NCBI GenBank assembly: GCA_902803585.1 | Contig: CADCQO010000131.1 | Span: 1 to 8,520 of the forward strand | Reading direction: 5' to 3' | Length of the DNA stretch: 8,520 nt | Source: an uncultured Ruminococcus sp. | GTDB taxonomy: Bacteria; Bacillota; Clostridia; Oscillospirales; Acutalibacteraceae | Made by a program: the position numbers and the translations under genes | Shown: piece after piece, positions 1 to 5,432 of the stretch | Numbering within the stretch: the stretch's first letter is position 1 | Layout: each line of letters opens with the position of its first letter | Notes under the pieces: generated by a model | What the model was told of the DNA's origin: nothing | The model's input: only the letters and a program-made list of their open reading frames with translations | The model's database searches: none

Positions 1-531
1 CCGATGTGGGAAGTCGATTTCAGCTGGGAAGGCTTTAACTGGATTTCCAACGATGACTATATGCAGAGCTGCATCAGCTTCCGCAGAATCGACAAGAAGG
101 GCAACGAAATTATTGTTGTATGTAACTTCCAGCCTGTTCTGAGAGAAAACTATCGTATCGGTGTGCCGATTGATGGTACTTACAGCGAAGTTTTCAACAC
201 AGAATGGTCAGAGTTCGGCGGATGCGGTATCTCCAACGGTACAGCAATCGTATCCGAAGAAATCGCTATGCACGGTCTGCCGCAGTCTATCTCGCTGACA
301 CTGCCGCCGCTGTCTGTTATGTACTTCAAGTGTGTACGCAAAAAGCCGAAGAGAAAGCCCCGCAAGAAAAAGACAGAAGACGCTGCCGGCGCTGAGGCTC
401 TCGAAGGTGCAGAAGCACCCAAAAAGACAACCCGCAAAAGAACCAGAAAGGCGGCTGAGGGAGAAGCAGAAACAGCGGTCAAGCCCAGAAGAGGACGCAA
501 AAAAGCCGCCGAAGCTGAACCCGCAGAATAA
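1..531 (+). CDS. glgB: 1,4-alpha-glucan branching enzyme GlgB, C-terminal part (5' end outside window)
   Basis: GlgB cleaves alpha-1,4-glucan chains and re-attaches them through alpha-1,6 bonds, making the branches of glycogen in the cytoplasm. Only the last 176 codons are here; the frame is open from base 1 and ends with TAA at 529-531. The stretch around DFSWEGFNWI, then the beta-strand-rich segment through FRRIDKKGNE, VVCNFQPV and LPPLSVMYFK, match the C-terminal all-beta domain of GH13 branching enzymes. The catalytic barrel lies upstream and cannot be judged. The normal domain ends near base 336; bases 337-528 encode an extra 64-residue low-complexity tail in which three Lys/Arg blocks alternate with three Ala/Glu blocks (23 Lys/Arg, 11 Asp/Glu). 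The tail is unlikely to be needed for catalysis and its role is unknown. The position upstream of glgC, glgD and glgA supports the call. The identity is confident; the start is not visible. Confidence 0.9.
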   Translation, partial: PMWEVDFSWEGFNWISNDDYMQSCISFRRIDKKGNEIIVVCNFQPVLRENYRIGVPIDGTYSEVFNTEWSEFGGCGISNGTAIVSEEIAMHGLPQSISLTLPPLSVMYFKCVRKKPKRKPRKKKTEDAAGAEALEGAEAPKKTTRKRTRKAAEGEAETAVKPRRGRKKAAEAEPAE

Positions 532-557
532 TTGACGGCGTTTTTTCAGAAAATCTT

Positions 558-634
558 GCTCTGCGCCGGCACGTCCTGTGTCGGTGCCGCAGAGAGCAGG
601 CAGCCCCCTTTGCGGGGGGGTGGGGCAGCGCCCC
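558..634. repeat. Cluster of GC-rich inverted repeats between glgB and glgC
   Basis: Three hairpins stand almost end to end. The first pairs CTCTG (559-563) plus CGGCAC (567-572) with GTGCCG (584-589) plus CAGAG (590-594), leaving a 3-nt bulge and an 11-nt loop. The second pairs CCCCC (604-608) with a run of seven G (614-620). The third pairs GGGGC (622-626) with GCCCC (630-634). None is followed by a T-run, so these are poor intrinsic terminators. They could be a REP-like dispersed intergenic repeat, an mRNA-stabilising element, or a structure tuning glgC relative to glgB. No promoter was recognised in this gap. Confidence 0.5.
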
Positions 635-665
635 GACATACAAAATATGAGGAGGAGAATTTGTT

Positions 666-1880
666 ATGTATCCGAAGCAAGAAGTAGTAGCGATGCTGCT
701 GGCAGGCGGTCAGGGAAGCTGTCTGGGTGTACTCACACAGAAGCTGGCAAAACCTGCCGTACCGTTCGGCGGTAAGTATCGTATCATTGATTTCCCGCTG
801 TCTAACTGCGTAAATTCCGGTATTGAGGCTGTTGGTGTACTGACACAGTATCAGCCCCTCGTACTGAACGAATATATCGGAAGCGGTCAGCCCTGGGATC
901 TTGACAGCATGAACAGCGGTGTCCGTATCCTTTCCCCGTATCAGCAGATCAAAGGCACTGACTGGTACAAAGGTACTGCAAACGCTATTTATCAGAATAT
1001 CAACTATATTGACAGATATAACCCCGATTATGTTGTTATCCTTTCCGGCGACCATATCTACAAGATGGACTATTCCAAGATGATCGCTGCCCATAAGGAA
1101 AACAATGCTGACTGTACAATCGCTGTTATTGATGTACCGCTGGCAGAGGCCTCCCGTTTCGGTATCATGAATACCAATCCGGACGGCTCTATCTATGAGT
1201 TTGAAGAGAAGCCCAAGCACCCGAAAAGCACCAACGCTTCTATGGGTATTTATGTTTTCAGCTGGGACAAGCTGAGAAAATATCTGATCGAGGACGAAAC
1301 AACAGAAGGCTCTGAGCATGACTTCCGTAAAGACGTACTGCCGAAGATGCTGGAGGACGGCTGCAGAATGTTTGCCTATGAATTTCAGGGCTACTGGAAG
1401 GACGTTGGTACTATCGACAGTCTGTGGGAAGCAAACATGGATCTGCTCGACCCCAATGTGCCGCTTGACCTGAGCGATGAGTCATGGAAAATCTACTCCA
1501 GAAATCCTGTTGTACCGCCTCAGTACATTCAGGAAGGCGCACAGGTACAGAATTCTATGATCGCTGACGGCTGTGATATCGGCGGTTCCGTAGACTTCTC
1601 CGTGCTGTTCTCGAATGTTGTCGTAAAGCCTGGCGCAGTTGTACAGGATTCTATCATCATGCCCGGCAGCGTCATCGAAGAGGGTGCCGTCGTTCAGTAT
1701 GCTATCGTTTCCGAAAACACCGTCATCGGCAAAAACGCCCATGTCGGCGCACGTCCGGAAGATATCGTAGACAAAGATCACTGGGGTATCGCTGTTATCG
1801 GTGATAACCTGAAGATCGGTGCAGGCGCAAAGATCGCACCGAAAGAAATGATTGCCAAAGATGTAGAGGGGGTTGAATAA
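666..1880 (+). CDS. glgC: Glucose-1-phosphate adenylyltransferase (ADP-glucose pyrophosphorylase), GlgC subunit
   Basis: GlgC makes ADP-glucose and pyrophosphate from ATP and glucose-1-phosphate, the committed step of bacterial glycogen synthesis. The 404-residue length is usual for Firmicutes. Visible in order are the nucleotide loop LLAGGQGSCLGVLT (11-24), AKPAVPFGGKYRIIDFPLSN (28-47), SGDHIYKMDY with the catalytic Asp129, the glucose-1-phosphate motif FEEKP with Lys182, GYWKDVGT, and a left-handed beta-helix from about residue 290. The striking anomaly is Cys19 (TGT, 720-722), where the family has Arg in GxGxRL; Lys29 of AKPAVP is kept. In the potato enzyme the equivalent Arg and Lys positions separate catalytic from non-catalytic subunits. 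The start is set by GGAGGAG at 651-657, 8 nt before ATG. The stop is 2 bp before glgD, so the pair is probably co-translated. GlgC and GlgD of Firmicutes are known to form a mixed enzyme. Confidence 0.96.
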   Translation: MYPKQEVVAMLLAGGQGSCLGVLTQKLAKPAVPFGGKYRIIDFPLSNCVNSGIEAVGVLTQYQPLVLNEYIGSGQPWDLDSMNSGVRILSPYQQIKGTDWYKGTANAIYQNINYIDRYNPDYVVILSGDHIYKMDYSKMIAAHKENNADCTIAVIDVPLAEASRFGIMNTNPDGSIYEFEEKPKHPKSTNASMGIYVFSWDKLRKYLIEDETTEGSEHDFRKDVLPKMLEDGCRMFAYEFQGYWKDVGTIDSLWEANMDLLDPNVPLDLSDESWKIYSRNPVVPPQYIQEGAQVQNSMIADGCDIGGSVDFSVLFSNVVVKPGAVVQDSIIMPGSVIEEGAVVQYAIVSENTVIGKNAHVGARPEDIVDKDHWGIAVIGDNLKIGAGAKIAPKEMIAKDVEGVE

Positions 1881-1882
1881 TC

Positions 1883-2995
1883 ATGCGTGGTAATAATGTA
1901 ATGGGAATTATCTTCTCTAATCTTCATGAGAATCTTATCAGCCAGCTTACAGAACTGAGAACAATGGGCGCGGTACCTTTTGGCGGCCGTTATCGTCTGA
2001 TTGATTTCCCGTTGTCCAACATGGTTAATTCGGGTATCAACAAGGTAGGCGTTATTACCAAGACCAACTATCAGTCCTTGACTGACCATCTGGGTGCAGG
2101 CAAGGCGTGGGATCTGTCCAGACAGCGCAACGGTCTGTTTATCCTGCCGCCGTTTATGGATCCTTCTGATTACGCTAACCGTGTCAAGACCTTCAATGCG
2201 ATTATGCCTTTCCTGAAAAACTCCAGCGAAGAGTATGTCGTTATCTCTGACTGTGACGTTGTATGCAATATTGATTTCCAGCAGGTATTTGAGAAGCATC
2301 TCGCCAACAATGCGGATATTACGCTCGTTTACAAGAGAGATGTCCTCCCGCCGAAACTGCAGGAGCCGACCGTTCTTTCCTTTGATGCAAAGGGCCGTGT
2401 TGTAGATGTACTTGTAGATCCCGCTATCACAGGAAGCTGCAGCTATTATATGAACATCATGCTGATTAAGCGTGAACTGCTGATGAAACTCATTAACCAG
2501 TGTATCAGCAAGAACACCATGAGCTTCAAGAGGGATATTATTCAGGGCGAATACAAGAATCTGGCTGTTTACGGCTATGAATTCAAGGGCTTTGCACCGA
2601 TGATTACCTCTATGAGCGACTATTTCAATGCGAATATGTCCCTGAAGAGCAAGGATGTCCGTGATGATCTGTTCAATGGCAGCCGTCCGGTTTATACAAA
2701 AGTAAGAGATGACAGACCGACCAAATATGGTCTTGGCTCAAAGGTATCCAATTCTCTGATCGGCAATGGCTGTAATATCGAGGGTGAAGTTGATAATTGT
2801 GTACTGTTCAAGGGCGTACATATCGGCAAGGGTACAAAGGTATCCAACTGCGTTATCATGCAGGATACAAGAGTCGGCAACAATTGCAGCCTGAGTTATG
2901 TGGTAGTAGACAAGGACGTTGTTATCCGTGATGACAAGACGCTGGCAGGACAGCCGTCCTATCCTGTTTACATCGGCAAACTCAGTGTCGTTTGA
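1883..2995 (+). CDS. glgD: Glucose-1-phosphate adenylyltransferase-like subunit GlgD (regulatory, probably non-catalytic)
   Basis: GlgD is a Firmicutes-specific paralogue of GlgC that forms a mixed enzyme with it and changes its activity. The 370 residues align with GlgC from PFGGRYRLIDFPLSN (32-46) onward and end in the same kind of beta-helix. Catalytic features are eroded. The Gly-rich nucleotide loop is missing, since the N-terminus runs MGIIFSN to HENLISQLTELR. AKPAVP has become TMGAVP, and FEEKP has become VLVDP, putting Asp179 at the glucose-1-phosphate Lys. Asp125 (in SDCDV) still aligns with the catalytic Asp of GlgC. The protein is therefore read as a regulatory pseudo-subunit, consistent with the family. 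The start at 1883 follows GAGGGGG (1866-1872) in the end of glgC with 10-nt spacing; a second in-frame ATG at codon 7 is possible but less well placed. Confidence 0.94.
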   Translation: MRGNNVMGIIFSNLHENLISQLTELRTMGAVPFGGRYRLIDFPLSNMVNSGINKVGVITKTNYQSLTDHLGAGKAWDLSRQRNGLFILPPFMDPSDYANRVKTFNAIMPFLKNSSEEYVVISDCDVVCNIDFQQVFEKHLANNADITLVYKRDVLPPKLQEPTVLSFDAKGRVVDVLVDPAITGSCSYYMNIMLIKRELLMKLINQCISKNTMSFKRDIIQGEYKNLAVYGYEFKGFAPMITSMSDYFNANMSLKSKDVRDDLFNGSRPVYTKVRDDRPTKYGLGSKVSNSLIGNGCNIEGEVDNCVLFKGVHIGKGTKVSNCVIMQDTRVGNNCSLSYVVVDKDVVIRDDKTLAGQPSYPVYIGKLSVV

Positions 2996-3017
2996 TAGTA
3001 GAAAGAATGGCGTATCT

Positions 3018-3060
3018 GCTGCTGCCATGGGCGGATGTGTCTGTGCAGCAGCTTGCTTTT
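3018..3060 (+). terminator. Weak terminator-like hairpin after glgD
   Basis: GCTGCTGC (3018-3025) is the exact reverse complement of GCAGCAGC (3045-3052), giving an 8-bp GC-rich stem with a 19-nt loop. It is followed by TTGCTTTT, an interrupted T-tract, starting about 22 bp after the glgD stop. It could give partial termination and so lower glgA expression relative to glgC and glgD, or only protect the 3' end of the upstream mRNA. The broken T-tract makes a full terminator uncertain. Confidence 0.4.
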
Positions 3061-3109
3061 CGTAATAGGGCAGGATATTTCGTTCAGCAAAGGGATACAG
3101 GCAGTGCCG

Positions 3110-3125
3110 TTTTTCGGCCGAAAAA
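3110..3125. repeat. Perfect 16-bp palindrome in the glgA leader
   Basis: TTTTTCGGCCGAAAAA is fully self-complementary. As RNA it would need a small loop at its GC centre, so it makes a poor hairpin; as DNA it has the symmetry of a dimeric regulator site. It lies 37-52 bp upstream of the glgA start. No regulator is encoded nearby on the glg side, and no matching copy was seen elsewhere in the window, so a regulatory role is only a suggestion. Confidence 0.4.
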
Positions 3126-3130
3126 GAGGA

Positions 3131-3144
3131 GCGGTGTGAACCGC
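3131..3144 (+). promoter_or_regulatory. GNRA-capped hairpin just upstream of the glgA ribosome binding site
   Basis: GCGGT (3131-3135) pairs exactly with ACCGC (3140-3144) around the loop GUGA, which fits the GNRA tetraloop class. The stem ends 5 nt before the glgA ribosome binding site GGAGGT (3150-3155). Such a stable small hairpin could protect the mRNA 5' region or space the ribosome binding site from upstream structure. The stem is short, so chance is possible. Confidence 0.4.
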
Positions 3145-3161
3145 ACTATGGAGGTGTTATT

Positions 3162-4589
3162 ATGAAGTGTCTGTTTGTAACAAGTGAAGCCCAGCCATTT
3201 GCCGCATCGGGCGGACTGGCAGATGTTTCAGGGGCGCTGCCTTATGCGCTGCGCCAGCGTCTTATCGGCTGCCGCATCGTGATGCCGTATTATGACGATA
3301 TTCCGCAGACCCTGAAAGACAACTTGCGTTTCGTCACCAGCTTTTCTGTTCCCGTTTCATGGCGGCGGCAGTACTGCGGTGTGTTTGAAACGAGATATAA
3401 CGGCGTTGTTTACTATTTTCTCGACAACCAGTATTATTTCAAGCGTCAGGGTCTGTATGGTCATTATGATGATGCAGAGCGGTTTGCATTCTTCTCCCGT
3501 GCTGTTCTGGAAATGCTTCCGTATATTGATTTCAAGCCGGATATCATTCACTGCAATGACTGGCAGACAGCCCTTGTACCTACTTATTACAACCTGTTCT
3601 ATGCACAGAATGAGTGGTATGCGGGGATCAAAACGATTTTCACCATTCACAATATCCAGTATCAGGGCAAATACGGCTCTGAGCTTTATGATGAAGTGGT
3701 CGGCATTCCTCCGCAGGGCCGCTCTCTGCTTGACTGGGACGGCTGTATGAACTATATGAAGGGTGCGATCGAAACCGCCAACCGTGTCACGACTGTAAGC
3801 CCCAGCTATTCCTGGGAAATCCGTGATCCGTGGTTCTCGCATGGACTGGACGCTATTCTGAATGCAAGAGCCTGGAAAATTCGCGGTATCCTCAATGGTA
3901 TCGACACCGTTTCCTATAATCCCGAAACCGATTTGCAGCTTTATGCACATTATACGGTGGACGATTTAGCGGGTAAGGCTGTCAACAAGAAAAAACTGCA
4001 GGAACGTCTGGGACTCGAACAGAATCCCGAAATTCCGCTGATCGCTATGGTAACCCGTCTGGTAACGCATAAGGGACTTGATCTCGTAAAGGCTGCACTT
4101 GATCAGCTGATGCGTGAAGAGTATGTGCAGTTCGTGATTCTCGGTTCAGGCGACTGGGAGTATGAGAGCTTTTTCCGCTCCATGCAGGATCGCTATCCGG
4201 GCAGACTCTGCGCTTGTCACGGCTTTATTCCGGAGCTTTCCCGCAAGATCTACGCGGGTGCAGATATGTTCCTGATGCCCTCCAAATCCGAGCCGTGCGG
4301 ACTTTCACAGATGATTGCCCTTCGCTATGGTACCATTCCGATTGTCCGTGAAGTAGGCGGTCTGCGTGATTCCATTACCGACTGCGGCATAGAGGACGGC
4401 AACGGTTTTACCTTCCGCAACTATGATGCAATGGATATGCTGTCATGTATCCGTCGGGCGATTGGTGCTTATTGTGAAAAAGAAGGCTGGGGCGTACTGA
4501 TGAAGCGGGCAATGCACTGCGACAACAGCTGGACACGTTCCGCTACCGAATACATCAATATGTACCGTGAAGTTCTGGCTGAAAACTAA
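3162..4589 (+). CDS. glgA: Glycogen synthase GlgA (ADP-glucose alpha-1,4-glucan glucosyltransferase, GT5)
   Basis: GlgA transfers glucose from ADP-glucose to the non-reducing end of alpha-1,4-glucan, using the product of GlgC/GlgD. The 475 residues match the usual GT5 length. The N-terminal Rossmann half holds SGGLADVSGALP (16-27), HCNDWQ (130-135) and FTIHNIQYQG with His163. The C-terminal half holds VTRLVTHKGLDL with Arg299 and Lys304, then PSKSEPCGLSQ with Glu377, aligning with the catalytic Arg, Lys and Glu of the E. coli enzyme, and REVGGLRDS. The oddity is Ala15, where many bacterial GlgA have the Lys of KxGGL that contacts ADP-glucose. The start has GGAGGT at 3150-3155, 6 nt upstream. 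It lies 166 bp after glgD in a leader with several inverted repeats, so it may be partly uncoupled from glgCD. It is the last gene of the cluster, followed by a strong terminator. Confidence 0.95.
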   Translation: MKCLFVTSEAQPFAASGGLADVSGALPYALRQRLIGCRIVMPYYDDIPQTLKDNLRFVTSFSVPVSWRRQYCGVFETRYNGVVYYFLDNQYYFKRQGLYGHYDDAERFAFFSRAVLEMLPYIDFKPDIIHCNDWQTALVPTYYNLFYAQNEWYAGIKTIFTIHNIQYQGKYGSELYDEVVGIPPQGRSLLDWDGCMNYMKGAIETANRVTTVSPSYSWEIRDPWFSHGLDAILNARAWKIRGILNGIDTVSYNPETDLQLYAHYTVDDLAGKAVNKKKLQERLGLEQNPEIPLIAMVTRLVTHKGLDLVKAALDQLMREEYVQFVILGSGDWEYESFFRSMQDRYPGRLCACHGFIPELSRKIYAGADMFLMPSKSEPCGLSQMIALRYGTIPIVREVGGLRDSITDCGIEDGNGFTFRNYDAMDMLSCIRRAIGAYCEKEGWGVLMKRAMHCDNSWTRSATEYINMYREVLAEN

Positions 4590-4641
4590 CAGCATTCAGC
4601 AGCCGGCGGCAGAAAAACCGTTTCCATAAGACAATAAAAAT

Positions 4642-4686
4642 AAAAACCGGACCTTTCGCTCTGATGAGCGGCGGGTTCGGTTTTTT
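4642..4686. terminator. Bidirectional intrinsic terminator between glgA and the convergent lipoprotein gene
   Basis: AAAAACCGGACC (4642-4653) pairs with GGTTCGGTTTTT (4674-4685) over 12 bp with one G-U pair. An inner stem, CGCTC (4657-4661) with GAGCG (4666-4670), is capped by TGAT. On the plus strand it ends in TTTTTT (4681-4686), terminating glgA. On the minus strand the stem runs into TTTTTATTTTTATTG, terminating the lipoprotein gene that ends at 4748. One structure therefore serves both convergent units. Confidence 0.88.
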
Positions 4687-4747
4687 ATCTATGTTTTTTC
4701 GGAATGCAGATGCTGCGGAAAGTCAGGGGTATGTCTGACCGCCGTTT

Positions 4748-5185
4748 TCAATCCGGCTGCACCTCTGATGCGGTTTTTCTGTCATAAAAGTTATCGTTGC
4801 CGAAAGCGTCCTTGATATTGAGAAGATTGCCGTCCAGAGAGTAGTCAAGCACCATAGGGCCGTAGCCTTCCTGGATGAAGCGCAGTGTGATTTTTCCGTC
4901 TGCGGTGCTGTATTCAAGGGGCATGACAATCCCTTTCAGGAGATATTGACCCGTTCCGTCTGCATTGAAGGTGTAAACAGCCCCTTCTGTCATTTCTGCC
5001 TCCCATTGACCCACAAGCGGATCGGCGGGCGGAACTTCCGAAGATTCTGCTGCAGCAGATGCCTGTGCGGGTACGGCGGAGGAAGCGGTATCGGTGCTGT
5101 CCGAATGGCTGCAGGCAGTAAGAACAGTCAAAAGGAGCGCTGCTGTCAGGAAAATAGCGGCATGTCTGAAAAATCTGCTTTGCAT
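4748..5185 (-). CDS. Putative lipoprotein with DUF5640-like beta domain
   Basis: This encodes a 145-residue exported protein of unknown function. The N-terminus has basic residues (Arg4, Arg7), a hydrophobic segment at about 9-22 and the lipobox LTAC, so signal peptidase II should cleave before Cys25 and the protein should be anchored in the outer face of the membrane. A Ser/Ala/Thr/Asp-rich linker (about 26-55) leads to a compact domain beginning LVGQWEAEM and containing YTFNADGTGQY, LEYSTADGKITL and YSLDGNLLNIKD. This pattern resembles the small lipocalin-like DUF5640 domains common in clostridial lipoproteins; the resemblance is from memory. The start is supported by GGAG at 5197-5200 (minus strand, 11-nt spacing) and an extended -10 promoter about 40 bp upstream. 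It converges on glgA and diverges from the putative metallopeptidase gene. A ligand- or surface-binding role is possible but not shown. Confidence 0.82.
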   Translation of the reverse strand: MQSRFFRHAAIFLTAALLLTVLTACSHSDSTDTASSAVPAQASAAAESSEVPPADPLVGQWEAEMTEGAVYTFNADGTGQYLLKGIVMPLEYSTADGKITLRFIQEGYGPMVLDYSLDGNLLNIKDAFGNDNFYDRKTASEVQPD

Positions 5186-5226
5186 GGGATTTCACACTCC
5201 GTTTCGATTCGTTTTCGGATAGTTCT

Positions 5227-5235
5227 ATTATAACA
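5227..5235 (-). promoter_or_regulatory. Extended -10 promoter for the lipoprotein gene
   Basis: On the minus strand the sequence reads TGTTATAAT, a consensus TATAAT with the TGn extension of sigma-A promoters. The -35 region 17 bp upstream is a T-rich run (CTTTTT, 5250-5255) with little match to TTGACA, as is common for extended -10 promoters. The expected start near 5220 gives a leader of about 35 nt. A 10-bp palindrome AGAAATTTCT (5235-5244) abuts the -10 and could be a regulator site or chance. Confidence 0.7.
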
Positions 5236-5352
5236 GAAATTTCTCAGAAAAAAAGAGGATTCCGGTAATTTTTTTCACGGAAGGTTATTTGATGGGCTGA
5301 AAAAGCCATGAAAAAAAGCGCATTTTACCGAAAAAACAGCAGTGATAATCCT

Positions 5353-5382
5353 TTGAAGGGTTATGCCGGTTCATGCTATAAT
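5353..5382 (+). promoter_or_regulatory. Sigma-A-type promoter for the putative metallopeptidase gene
   Basis: TTGAAG (5353-5358) is followed after 18 bp by TATAAT (5377-5382), preceded by TGC, giving an extended -10. The expected start is near 5389, about 44 nt before the ATG. An imperfect 20-bp dyad, ATAATCC (5345-5351) and GGGTTAT (5358-5364) around TTTGAA, covers the -35 box and could be an operator. The gap between the two divergent genes (5186-5432) otherwise shows only A/T-rich sequence. Confidence 0.72.
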
Positions 5383-5432
5383 GCAGGTGTAAGAACGAAA
5401 CAAACCGACAGTAACCGAAAGGAGTATGCACT

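Noticed and set aside
532..560. TTGACG at 532-537 as a -35 box for a glgC promoter
   Set aside because: Seventeen bases downstream is CTTGCT, which is not a -10 box; no convincing partner was found.
208..639. Long open frame on the minus strand opposite the glgB tail
   Set aside because: It is a shadow of the Lys/Ala/Glu-rich coding tail, with a low-complexity Phe/Ser/Gly/Leu product and no ribosome binding site; the plus-strand frame is clearly the GlgB C-terminus.
3053..3079. TTGCTT with GATATT as a promoter for glgA
   Set aside because: The spacing is only 15 bp and both boxes are weak; not strong enough to annotate.
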